Assembly (NCBI GenBank): GCA_963674955.2
Contig: CAXXKR010000004.1
Coordinates: 1,798,001 to 1,862,000 of the forward strand
DNA length: 64,000 bases
From: G963674955 sp963674955
GTDB taxonomy: Bacteria > Desulfobacterota > Desulfovibrionia > Desulfovibrionales > Desulfovibrionaceae
Direction of reading: 5' to 3'
This document shows positions 35,190 through 43,156 of this stretch, piece after piece; the first letter of the stretch is position 1, and every line of letters begins with the position of its first letter. A program made the position numbers and the translations under genes. The notes under the pieces were generated by a model. That model was not told the DNA's origin and did not search any database. It saw nothing but the letters and a program-made list of their open reading frames with translations.

Positions 35190-35444
35190 CTATTTGCCCA
35201 GCTTGTTTTCCCTGGCCGGAAACTCCCTTCCGTTCAGGCGGACCACCTGCGTGGAGAATGATGTCTGTCCGGGAGAGCAGGCGGGGCAACCCTCCGAGAC
35301 CAGCATGCAGCGCTCGTCCAGGGTGTCGGAATTTATTCCGGCCATCTCCAGAATCCGTGTGGTGCCGCCGGACTGCCAAAGAACCGGCTGTCCGCATCGG
35401 CTGCACTCCACGTAAAGAAGCTCGGGATCGTATTTCTTTTCCAC
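35190..35444 (-). CDS. Small zinc-ribbon protein
   Basis: 84 residues with two CxxC pairs, CSRC (about 14-17) and CPAC (about 53-56), as in a rubredoxin-like or ribosomal-type zinc ribbon, and no membrane segment. The start is a GTG at 35444 with a weak ribosome-binding site. It converges with purE with a 17-nt gap. Function unknown. Confidence 0.7.
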   Translation of the reverse strand: MEKKYDPELLYVECSRCGQPVLWQSGGTTRILEMAGINSDTLDERCMLVSEGCPACSPGQTSFSTQVVRLNGREFPARENKLGK

Positions 35445-35495
35445 GTCTTAAACATATCCCGAACAATATCGCAGTACAAGGATTTTTCCGACGGA

Positions 35496-35528
35496 AACCG
35501 GCGGCCAACATATGGCTGACCGCCGGTT
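35496..35528 (-). terminator. Probable terminator after ald
   Basis: A perfect 9-bp inverted repeat (AACCGGCGG and CCGCCGGTT, 35496-35504 and 35520-35528) with inner GCCA/TGGC pairs lies just after the ald stop. Only TTTCC follows on the minus strand, so termination may be weak. Confidence 0.45.
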
Positions 35529-35538
35529 CCAGATATCT

Positions 35539-36645
35539 TTAGGCGAGAGCCTCTTGCGGGGTTATGGTTTCAATGCCGAAGGCGTCGCCGACCGCAGAGC
35601 AGGTCAACTGATGCTTGTAGGTGTTAAGCCCCAGAGCCAGGGCCGGGTCTTTGCGCAGGGCGTCCAGACCTTTTTCGGCGATGTTCATGGCATAGGGCAG
35701 GGTCTGGTTGACCAGGGCGAAGGTCGAGGTGCGGGGCACGGCTCCGGGCATGTTGGCCACGCCGTAGTGAATGACTCCGTCAACCTCAAAGACCGGATTG
35801 TCGTGGGTGGTGGGCTTGCTGGTTTCCACGCAGCCGCCCTGATCGACAGCCACGTCCACGATGACGGAACCGGGCTTCATGGTCTTGAGCATGTCGCGGG
35901 TGATCAGGTTGGGGGCCTTGGCTCCGGGGATGAGCACCGCGCCGACCACCAGATCAGCGCGCTGGACTGCGGCCCTGATGTTGGGTTCCGTGGAGGCCAT
36001 GGTCATCACGCGGCCCTGATAGATGTCGTCGAGATATTGCAGCCGGGCGTGGTTCATGTCGATGACCATGACGCGGGCGCCCAGCCCCACCGCCATCTTG
36101 GCCGCATTGGCCCCGACGATGCCGCCGCCCAGCACCAGGACGAATCCCGGGGGAACGCCGGGAACGCCGCCCAGCAACACGCCGCGCCCACCCTGCGATT
36201 TTTCCAAAAAGTGGGCTCCGGCCTGCACGGACATGCGTCCGGCCACTTCGCTCATGGGAGTCAGCAGCGGCAGGCTGCGGTTGGGCAGCTGGACAGTCTC
36301 GTAGGCTATGCCAATGGTTCCGGACTTGAGCAGGGCGTCGGTCTGGGGCCTGTCGGCGGCCAGATGCAGGTAGGTAAAAAGAATCAGGTCTTCACGCAAA
36401 AAACCGTATTCAGCGGCCATGGGCTCCTTGACCTTGACGACCATTTCAGCGCCCCAGGCCTGATCAACGGAAACGATCTTCGCTCCGGCGGCCGAATATT
36501 CCTCGTCGCTCAGTCCGCTGCCGAGGCCCGCACCGGATTCCACCAGGACCTCATGGCCGCGCCGGGCAAGGGTCTCAACCGCGCCGGGGGTCATGGAGAC
36601 CCTGTTCTCTCTTGTTTTCACTTCCTTGGGTACGCCGATAATCAT
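35539..36645 (-). CDS. ald: Alanine dehydrogenase
   Basis: 368 residues. Typical motifs: MIIGVPKEVKTRENRVSMTP at the N-terminus, KVKEP, YLHLA, the NAD-binding VLGGGIVGANAAKMAVGLGA, and catalytic His and Asp in the expected places. It interconverts alanine with pyruvate and ammonia with NAD. ATG at 36645 has AAGGAG upstream. It lies 58 nt after an Lrp-type regulator gene on the same strand, which probably controls it. Confidence 0.97.
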   Translation of the reverse strand: MIIGVPKEVKTRENRVSMTPGAVETLARRGHEVLVESGAGLGSGLSDEEYSAAGAKIVSVDQAWGAEMVVKVKEPMAAEYGFLREDLILFTYLHLAADRPQTDALLKSGTIGIAYETVQLPNRSLPLLTPMSEVAGRMSVQAGAHFLEKSQGGRGVLLGGVPGVPPGFVLVLGGGIVGANAAKMAVGLGARVMVIDMNHARLQYLDDIYQGRVMTMASTEPNIRAAVQRADLVVGAVLIPGAKAPNLITRDMLKTMKPGSVIVDVAVDQGGCVETSKPTTHDNPVFEVDGVIHYGVANMPGAVPRTSTFALVNQTLPYAMNIAEKGLDALRKDPALALGLNTYKHQLTCSAVGDAFGIETITPQEALA

Positions 36646-36703
36646 CTCAGTTCTCCTTGAAATTATAAATTTTAATGCTCAAAGTCCCCAGGGAAAACCG
36701 GAA

Positions 36704-37183
36704 TCAATCCAGTTCGGCCCTGACGCCCTCGGGCAGGCAAACCCACTTGCGTTTGGCCTTCATGACCACAAAGGATTCGCTGGAACCGATCCCTCCGAGC
36801 TTGGAAAGATCCTGATCCAGAAAATGATAGAGATCGCCCATGTCGTCCGAAAGGATGATCTCGACTATGATGTCGTAACGCCCGGTGACCACGGCCGCCC
36901 AATTGACCCTGGGAATGGCGGAAAGCTGCTCCAGCTTCTCGTCCAGCTGCTTGTGGCTGACCAGGGAAATGCCTACCAGGGCCACGGTGACGCCCTTGGT
37001 CCTGAACGGGTCCACCAGTCCCGCGATCTTGAGCACGCCTGAGCCGATAAGTCCCTTGATCCTGGAACGAACGGTCGGACTGGTGACCTCCAGTTTTTCG
37101 GAAATCCTTGCCGTGGACATCTGTCCGTCGCGGCTCAAGGCGGCGACGATCTTTTCGTCCAGGGAATCAAGTTTGATCTTCAT
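36704..37183 (-). CDS. Lrp/AsnC-family transcriptional regulator
   Basis: 159 residues. N-terminal helix-turn-helix: LDSLDEKIVAALSRDGQMSTARISEKLEV and SPTVRSRIKGLIGSGVL. The C-terminal RAM/AsnC domain with GRYDIIVEI binds amino acids in this family. ATG at 37183 is used; the frame continues to 37294, but that extension is not family-like. It is upstream of ald and likely senses alanine or another amino acid to control it. Confidence 0.93.
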   Translation of the reverse strand: MKIKLDSLDEKIVAALSRDGQMSTARISEKLEVTSPTVRSRIKGLIGSGVLKIAGLVDPFRTKGVTVALVGISLVSHKQLDEKLEQLSAIPRVNWAAVVTGRYDIIVEIILSDDMGDLYHFLDQDLSKLGGIGSSESFVVMKAKRKWVCLPEGVRAELD

Positions 37184-37358
37184 ATGGCTACCATTTTGCT
37201 GTTTATGATAATTTGCAAGGTCAATATATTCAATATTGAAAATATATGTCAAACATTTTTTCCAAAAGAAAAACCAAAAACCTGCCAGACCCAAGCGAAC
37301 GGGAACAGGCGGGACAGAACCCGGCTGCTCGAAAAAAACTTAAGTGATAAGGGAATTG

Positions 37359-37571
37359 TCAGTCGATCAGGGCCGACACCTGGTCCAGGACATGATCCGG
37401 ATCAAGGCTGCATTTTTTTGCAAGCCCCTCCAGGCTCTCGAAAAGGGAGTTGCAGAGCACGCATTCCCCGGCCTGCGCGTCGAGGGACCTGAAATAACGC
37501 TCGGTGCGCGGGTAAGCGGCCACAATGTCAAGAACCGTGCTTTCCTTGCTTATGGCTGTCTCTTTGGTCAT
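37359..37571 (-). CDS. DUF1858-like small redox protein
   Basis: 70 residues. The pattern TVLDIVAAYPRTERYF with a downstream Cys pair CVLC (about 37-40) matches the DUF1858 type often attached to hybrid-cluster and sulfur-handling proteins. It may carry a redox disulfide or a sulfur atom. Its ATG overlaps the TGA of the kinase gene (ATGA). Last gene of the sulfur/selenium operon. Confidence 0.75.
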   Translation of the reverse strand: MTKETAISKESTVLDIVAAYPRTERYFRSLDAQAGECVLCNSLFESLEGLAKKCSLDPDHVLDQVSALID

Positions 37572-38443
37572 GCGACCTTCTCGCCCTTGGATTCCAACAC
37601 TTGTTCAAGGGCTTCGGGAATGCGGGCGATCAGCTCGGACACGCTGCCCGCGGGCGAGGGGTCGGCCAGGGCTCCGGCGATCCGGTTGGCCTTTGCCGCA
37701 GCCAGGCAGGCCCGGACCATTTCCATGCCGGACCAGGCCAGCACGGAAACCATGCCCGTCAGGGTGTCCCCGGTTCCGCCTATGGCCTCAAGAGCCGGGG
37801 CGGAGGGACCGTCCACCTGCCCGAGAATGCCTCCTGAATCAGCGACAATGTCGCTCGCTCCCTTGACCAGCAGATGGCGGGCCGCGTTGCCGTGGGCATA
37901 GGCCCGTTTGATGTATTCCGGAGTTTTGGCGTCTTCGTGCAGGATAAAGCCGCGCGTGTAAAAGGGGTGGGGCGCGTCCTCGTCGGCCAGGAAGGCCAGC
38001 TCGCCCACGTCCGGGGTGAAGAGGTCATAGCTCCCGGCCTGTCCGCTCATCTTGGCTGCGTACATATAACCGGCGTCGGCAATGAGCAGAGGGCGGTTTT
38101 CCATATCCTCCACCGCGAACAGAATCTTATTGTGCCAATCCACGTCGGGCTGGAGGTAATGAAAGGTCAGGGCGGTAAAACCGGACTCCCCCAGCTCCCG
38201 GACCAGCCGGGCATAAAGCTCCCTGCTCCCGTCACCAAGCCCGATGTCGCCGACAAGGCAGGCCCTTGGTCCATCCAGGCCAAGGAATTCGGAGGTGCGC
38301 ACGGCCGCAGCCAAAAGAGCGGGTGTCCCCCGGTCCAGGTCCACGAGCCTGCCGTCCACCGACAGGCTGCCGCCCACCAGCCGGGCCTCGCCCATGACGA
38401 TGGGAAAGGTTGTGTCGGGTACCGTGCCTACTACCGCGAGCAT
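37568..38443 (-). CDS. Ribokinase-fold protein, NAD(P)H-hydrate dehydratase-like
   Basis: 291 residues. The C-terminal half carries LFTPDVGELAFLAD, LVKGASDIVAD and the anion-hole motif EAIGGTGDTLTGM, as in the C-terminal domain of YjeF-type ADP-dependent NADHX dehydratases and other ribokinase-fold enzymes. The N-terminal half does not look like YjeF's epimerase domain. ATG at 38443 overlaps the preceding gene by 13 nt. Because it is locked into a sulfur/selenium operon, a special substrate is possible; none is shown. Confidence 0.7.
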   Translation of the reverse strand: MLAVVGTVPDTTFPIVMGEARLVGGSLSVDGRLVDLDRGTPALLAAAVRTSEFLGLDGPRACLVGDIGLGDGSRELYARLVRELGESGFTALTFHYLQPDVDWHNKILFAVEDMENRPLLIADAGYMYAAKMSGQAGSYDLFTPDVGELAFLADEDAPHPFYTRGFILHEDAKTPEYIKRAYAHGNAARHLLVKGASDIVADSGGILGQVDGPSAPALEAIGGTGDTLTGMVSVLAWSGMEMVRACLAAAKANRIAGALADPSPAGSVSELIARIPEALEQVLESKGEKVA

Positions 38444-38979
38444 AAGCGCTTGCTCTCCTCAAAGGCCAGATACAGGGCGTAGCCGCAAAGGGTGTGGCCG
38501 ATCTCTCTCGGATTTGGCGCATCGTCCAAAGTCTTGCCGCCCATTTCCCTGGCCAGATAGGGAACGTCCGGGCAACCGCCGCCGGACACGTTGACTATGA
38601 TGCGTGTGGACTTGTCCACGGTGATCTTCATGTTGGCGGCCCGGACCATCAGATACCGCCCATAGTCCTTGACCTTGTAGACATCGACGGGCTCAAGGAG
38701 CGGGCTGCTCACCGGCACCACCTTAAGGGGCGCGGCTCCGGCCAGTTCCAGGGCGCGGACGATGTTCAACTCCTCGATCAGGGGAAACTCGACCACGAGG
38801 TCGCAACCGGTCCTGACTTCGGGGGGGGGCCCCATGACCCGGATGGTCCAGCCGGAATCCTTGAGGGTCTTCTCGGCCCGAATCACCTCGCTGGTGTTTT
38901 CGAAGACGAGTATCCCCCGGTCCTGGCCGCCCTTCCGGGCATGAGGCCTTTTGGACTTGAACAGGTTCAGAAACGACAA
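38431..38979 (-). CDS. DUF3343 putative Se/S carrier protein
   Basis: 182 residues. Residues 20-60 contain the DUF3343 pattern: ILVFENTSEVIRAEKTL, then GPPPEVRTGCDLVVEF with the conserved Cys. A second domain follows with SGGGCPDVPYLAREMGG. DUF3343 is linked to selenium and sulfur handling with YedE and SirA/TusA proteins (from memory). The start is a TTG at 38979 with AAGGGG 7 nt upstream, two nt after tusA. A run of nine G (38821-38829) lies inside; the frame is intact. Confidence 0.78.
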   Translation of the reverse strand: MSFLNLFKSKRPHARKGGQDRGILVFENTSEVIRAEKTLKDSGWTIRVMGPPPEVRTGCDLVVEFPLIEELNIVRALELAGAAPLKVVPVSSPLLEPVDVYKVKDYGRYLMVRAANMKITVDKSTRIIVNVSGGGCPDVPYLAREMGGKTLDDAPNPREIGHTLCGYALYLAFEESKRLCSR

Positions 38980-38981
38980 GG

Positions 38982-39200
38982 CTACCCCTTGGCTATGGAT
39001 ATCTTGTATCCGTCACCGTCCTCCTGGACTTGACGGACTTCCCAGCCCTTGCCCAAGGCGGCGCGGGACACGTTTTCCTTGGAGGCTTCGGTGTCCACCA
39101 AAACCTCGATCTCGCCCGAACCCATTTCACTTATCTTGTTCAGGGTGTCCAATACCGGCTGCGGGCAGGACAAACCTCTGGCGTCTACTGTGGCGCTCAT
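38982..39200 (-). CDS. TusA/SirA-family sulfurtransferase
   Basis: 72 residues with the family motif ARGLSCPQPV, where the Cys (about residue 12) carries persulfide or selenide. TusA-type proteins pass sulfur for tRNA modification, molybdenum cofactor or, in YedE-linked forms, possibly selenium. It lies between yedE and the DUF3343 gene with gaps of 13 and 2 nt. Confidence 0.92.
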   Translation of the reverse strand: MSATVDARGLSCPQPVLDTLNKISEMGSGEIEVLVDTEASKENVSRAALGKGWEVRQVQEDGDGYKISIAKG

Positions 39201-39213
39201 AATGACTATCTCC

Positions 39214-40305
39214 TTAGGCTGACTTTCTTCTCATGGTGAACCCGATGAACAGGCAGACGGCCAGGCCGACCACCAAGGCCGCGATGCCGTGGGGGCCGAC
39301 GCCCTTGGGCGAACTGGCCAGGCCGAAATTGTGGGCAAAGGCCGCACCGGCGATCATGCCCAGTACGAATACGGCAGCATCGCTGTCGCCCTCTCCGGCC
39401 AGAAAGAGCTGGCGTCCGGGGCAGCCGCCCGCCAGGGCGAAGGCCAGTCCCGCCAGGACCATGCCGCTGAAGTTCCAGAGTTGGCTGGTGTGGGCCACGG
39501 GCTGTCCTGCAAAACCGGGGTTGAACTGACCAAGGGCCAGATTGGCCGCAAAGGCGAAAATCACCAGGGCCACGAGGCCCAGCATGAGGTGGGCCTGCTT
39601 AAAGAGAATCAGGTCGCGGATCGCGCCCATGGTGCAGAAGCGGCTGCGCTGGGCCAAAAAGCCCACGCCCAGGCCGATGACCAGGGAAACGATCAGGGGC
39701 GCGTGCATCATGCCGGGGCCCTTGGCGCTGTAGAAGAGTATGCCGCTGCTTGCCTCGTTTTTGATCTGGGGAAAGATGAGCATGATCACCAGCAGACCGG
39801 CCATAAGCAGGGGCAGAAGCAGTCCAACGGAACCGTAGGTCTTTTCGGTCCGGCCCAGATTGTAGCCTCCCTTGAGGAACTGGACGCCGATGCCGACACC
39901 CACCACCAGTCCCAGCAGGCCGAAAATGGCGCTGCCGTCGCCGCCGGACAGCCGCAAAAGGGCGCGCCAGGGGCAACCGAGAAAGATCAGTGCGCCGATC
40001 ATGGCGAAAAAGCCCAGCACGAAGCGGACCATTGGAGCGGACCCGGCCCGGGGACGAAAATCCTTGAACATCAGGGCCGCGCCTAGGGAGCCCAGCACAA
40101 AGCCGATGATCTCGGGACGCATGTACTGGACCACCGCAGCCCTGTGTAGGCCCACGGCTCCGGCGATGTCGCGCTCAAAGCAGGCCACGCAGATGCCCAT
40201 GTTGCCGGGATTACCGAGATACTGAAGCAACGCGGCCAACACGCCGATCAGTGCGCCCACGCAGATGATCCCCCATCTGCTCGCAAAAACATTTTTGGCA
40301 CTCAT
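39214..40305 (-). CDS. YedE-family sulfur/selenium transporter
   Basis: 363 residues with about ten transmembrane helices in two halves. Conserved Cys sites are GICVACFERD, LGCPWR, RSRFCTMGAIRD and GGCPGRQL, which mark the YeeE/YedE family that moves thiosulfate or a selenium compound. ATG at 40305 has GAGGAG 6 nt upstream. First gene of the operon; divergent from a MerR-type regulator 247 nt away. Confidence 0.9.
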   Translation of the reverse strand: MSAKNVFASRWGIICVGALIGVLAALLQYLGNPGNMGICVACFERDIAGAVGLHRAAVVQYMRPEIIGFVLGSLGAALMFKDFRPRAGSAPMVRFVLGFFAMIGALIFLGCPWRALLRLSGGDGSAIFGLLGLVVGVGIGVQFLKGGYNLGRTEKTYGSVGLLLPLLMAGLLVIMLIFPQIKNEASSGILFYSAKGPGMMHAPLIVSLVIGLGVGFLAQRSRFCTMGAIRDLILFKQAHLMLGLVALVIFAFAANLALGQFNPGFAGQPVAHTSQLWNFSGMVLAGLAFALAGGCPGRQLFLAGEGDSDAAVFVLGMIAGAAFAHNFGLASSPKGVGPHGIAALVVGLAVCLFIGFTMRRKSA

Positions 40306-40552
40306 AAACAACTCCTCGTTTTCCTTGCCAGTGTGAAACTCACATCGCCCACCCATCAATGACTATTCCTGAATTATGCCTGTTTCATCAGCAAATCAAA
40401 TATATTAACGAACTACGCTTTGCCTTTTTCCATAGACAATATCAATAATTGGCCAGCGACTCGACTGATATGTCTATTGCCAGGCACTTGTGGTTCATCG
40501 AATTATTCTGTATCTCCAACATAGAACGACAACTCGACAACCGGAGTTCCTT

Positions 40553-41143
40553 GTGCCGGAAAAAAAGCTTCTTTCCGTTGCTGAAATCGCCAGACGGATC
40601 AATGTTCCTGAATCCACGGTCCATTACTGGAAAAACCGCTTTGCCCGGCATCTGCCCAGCAAGGGCAGCGGGCGCCAGAAAAGATTCAAGCCCCAGGCCG
40701 TTGAAATTTTCATGGCCATCTCCACAATGCTCAAGGAAGGCAGCACGGTCGGCGACGTAATGGAAAGGCTCCAGGGTGAATACCCTCTCAACGCCGAAAG
40801 GCTGGACAACGGGGATTCGACCCCCGCGACCTATGACCTGAACGAGCACCCCCTGCAGTTGGCCTCGGCAATGGGTCTTGAAATCGCAAAGGCCGTTGCA
40901 GACGGCCTGAAAAGCGCCCTGTCCGGAGAAAGCCGCATGGACCTGGACCAAGTCGGCCGACAAATCGAAGAGGCGGCCCGGCGCATCGCCGAAACCTCCG
41001 CAAGCCTTGAATCCTTGCAGGAAGAAAATACCCTGATGAAAAACAAGATGGAAATCATGGACCAGGAACTGGTCAGAATTCGCCGCGATCGCAGGGAGAT
41101 GGAGAAGTACCTTCTTGACAAGATCAAAAGCGTAACTACCTAA
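40553..41143 (+). CDS. MerR-family transcriptional regulator
   Basis: About 196 residues. A winged helix-turn-helix of MerR type opens the protein (LLSVAEIARRINVPESTVHYW), then a short linker and a long C-terminal coiled coil (from about 125 on). There are no conserved Cys for metal sensing. The start is GTG at 40553 with GGAG 6 nt upstream. Divergent from yedE, so likely its regulator. Confidence 0.85.
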   Translation: MPEKKLLSVAEIARRINVPESTVHYWKNRFARHLPSKGSGRQKRFKPQAVEIFMAISTMLKEGSTVGDVMERLQGEYPLNAERLDNGDSTPATYDLNEHPLQLASAMGLEIAKAVADGLKSALSGESRMDLDQVGRQIEEAARRIAETSASLESLQEENTLMKNKMEIMDQELVRIRRDRREMEKYLLDKIKSVTT

Positions 41144-41149
41144 ATTCAT

Positions 41150-41190
41150 CCTGCGGGCGGACACTTCCGGCTCACCCGCAGGGACTTTTC
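41150..41190 (+). terminator. Terminator after the MerR gene
   Basis: An 8-bp perfect stem, CCTGCGGG and CCCGCAGG (41150-41157, 41175-41182), is followed by GACTTTTC. It lies between the MerR gene and htpG. Confidence 0.55.
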
Positions 41191-41219
41191 AGCTAACCAT
41201 ATTCTGCATGGAGAGAGCC

Positions 41220-43112
41220 ATGACCAAAAGCGACAAGGCCTACGAGTTCAAGGCCGAAGTAAAGCAAGTTCTTGATATTCTTATTCATTCTCTTTACACG
41301 AACAAGGAGATATTCCTGCGCGAACTGGTCTCCAACGCCTCCGACGCCCTGGACAAACAGCGCATCCAGTCCGCCCTGGCCGAAAACGGCGAGGACGACC
41401 TGGAACTTGAAATCCGCATCGACCTGGACAAGGAGGCCAAGACCCTGACCGTCACTGACACGGGCATCGGCATGACCAGGGACGAGCTGATCCAAAACAT
41501 CGGCACCATAGCCCACTCCGGCACAGCGGATTTCCTGGCCAAGGCCAGGGAAAGCGGCTCCGAGGGGCTGGACGGCATCATCGGCAAATTCGGAGTCGGT
41601 TTCTATTCGGTATACATGGTGGCCGACGAAGTGACCGTGACCACCAAGTCCTTCAAGGACGAACCGGCAATGGAGTGGAAGTCCGACGGCCAGGGCGCCT
41701 ACGAGATACGGGAGGTCCAGGACGGCCCCAAGCGCGGCTCGGTCATCGCCGTGCGCCTCAAGGACGAGGTGGCGGACCAGTTCACGGACAAGGAGACCAT
41801 CAAGCAGGTCCTCAAGAAGCACTCCAACTTCATTTCCTTTCCCATCCTGGTGGAGGGCGACCGCGTGAACACGGTCCCGGCCCTGTGGCGCGAACCGAAA
41901 TTTCAGATCAAGCCCGAGCAGTACAAGGAATTCTATTCCTTCCTGACCTATGACTCCGAAGAACCATTTGAGACCATGCACGTTTCCGTGGACGCGCCCG
42001 TGCAGTTCACGGGACTCTTGTTCATTCCCGGGAAGGACAGGGATTTTCTGGGCATGGACCGTGAAAACTGGGGGCTGGACCTCTATGTGCGCCGCGTGCT
42101 CATCCAGCGCCAGAGCAAGGACCTCCTGCCCCGCCATCTGAGCTTCGTGGCCGGCGTGGTGGACACCGAAGACCTGCCCCTGAACGTCTCCCGCGAAACC
42201 CTGCAGGACAATCTGCTGATCAGGAAAATCCAGACCACCCTGACCAAGCACGTGCTCAAGGAATTGGAAAAAATCTCCAAAGACAATGCGGAGCGCTATG
42301 CTGAATTCTGGAACGAACACGGCGAGACCTTCAAGACGGGTTACGTCGACTTCCTGAACCGCGACAAGTTCGCGGCTCTGCTGCGCTTCAATTCCTCGGC
42401 CAGCGAGGACCAAAAAGGGCTGGTTTCCCTTGACCAGTACATTGAACGCGCCAAGGCGGACCAAAAGGAAATCTACTACGCCTTTTGCGCCAGCCGCGAA
42501 GCGGCCAAGCTCAATCCGCACCTGGAAATCTTCCGCAAGAAAGGCGTGGAAGTCCTTTATCTCTATGAGCCCATCGACGAGTTCATCATGGACACGTTGC
42601 GCGAACACAACGAGTTCAAGCTGGTGGCCGCGGAACACGCCGACCTGGGCAAGCTGGAAAAATTCGAGAGCGTGGCCAAGGACAAGAAGGCCAAAAAGAT
42701 GTCCAAAAAGGACTCGGAAAGCCTGCCCGGACTGCTCAAGCGCATCAAGGAAATCCTGGGCGACGACGTGACCGAGGTCAAGGCCTCGGAAAGGCTTACG
42801 GACAGCCCGGTCTGCCTGGCCAATCCGGACGGGGCCGTGACTTCGAGCATGGACAAGATCATGCGCATCGTGTCCAAGGATTCCACCCTGCCCAAGAAAA
42901 TCCTTGAAGTGAATCCGGACCACGAGTTGATGCGCAACCTGATCAAGGTCTTTCAGAACGACCCGGCCGACCCCTTCATCGAACAGGCCTCTCGCCAGCT
43001 ATTTGAATCGGCCATGCTCCTGGAGGGCTACCTGCAAGACCCCCACGCCCTGGTGGGCCGCATCCAGGACCTGCTGACCAGTTCAAGTTCCTGGCACGCA
43101 AAAGACAAATAA
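41220..43112 (+). CDS. htpG: Molecular chaperone HtpG (Hsp90)
   Basis: 630 residues, full length. The N-terminal ATP site shows LRELVSNASDALDKQR, DTGIGMTRDEL, IGTIAHSGTADFL and IGKFGVGFYSVYMVAD. The middle domain has EDLPLNVSRETLQ with its catalytic Arg region, and the C-terminal dimerisation domain is intact. It refolds and matures client proteins in the cytoplasm. ATG at 41220 has GGAGAG upstream. Convergent with glnD. Confidence 0.98.
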   Translation: MTKSDKAYEFKAEVKQVLDILIHSLYTNKEIFLRELVSNASDALDKQRIQSALAENGEDDLELEIRIDLDKEAKTLTVTDTGIGMTRDELIQNIGTIAHSGTADFLAKARESGSEGLDGIIGKFGVGFYSVYMVADEVTVTTKSFKDEPAMEWKSDGQGAYEIREVQDGPKRGSVIAVRLKDEVADQFTDKETIKQVLKKHSNFISFPILVEGDRVNTVPALWREPKFQIKPEQYKEFYSFLTYDSEEPFETMHVSVDAPVQFTGLLFIPGKDRDFLGMDRENWGLDLYVRRVLIQRQSKDLLPRHLSFVAGVVDTEDLPLNVSRETLQDNLLIRKIQTTLTKHVLKELEKISKDNAERYAEFWNEHGETFKTGYVDFLNRDKFAALLRFNSSASEDQKGLVSLDQYIERAKADQKEIYYAFCASREAAKLNPHLEIFRKKGVEVLYLYEPIDEFIMDTLREHNEFKLVAAEHADLGKLEKFESVAKDKKAKKMSKKDSESLPGLLKRIKEILGDDVTEVKASERLTDSPVCLANPDGAVTSSMDKIMRIVSKDSTLPKKILEVNPDHELMRNLIKVFQNDPADPFIEQASRQLFESAMLLEGYLQDPHALVGRIQDLLTSSSSWHAKDK

Positions 43113-43120
43113 ATACAAGC

Positions 43121-43156
43121 GGCTGAAGAGGAATAGTTTGTCATTCCTCTTCAGCC
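43121..43156. terminator. Bidirectional hairpin between htpG and glnD
   Basis: A perfect 14-bp stem, GGCTGAAGAGGAAT and ATTCCTCTTCAGCC around an 8-nt loop, sits between the convergent htpG and glnD and includes the glnD stop codon. T-runs are short on both sides. Confidence 0.7.

Noticed and set aside
38821..38829. Run of nine G as another frameshift
   Set aside because: The DUF3343 protein reads through in one frame with family motifs on both sides.
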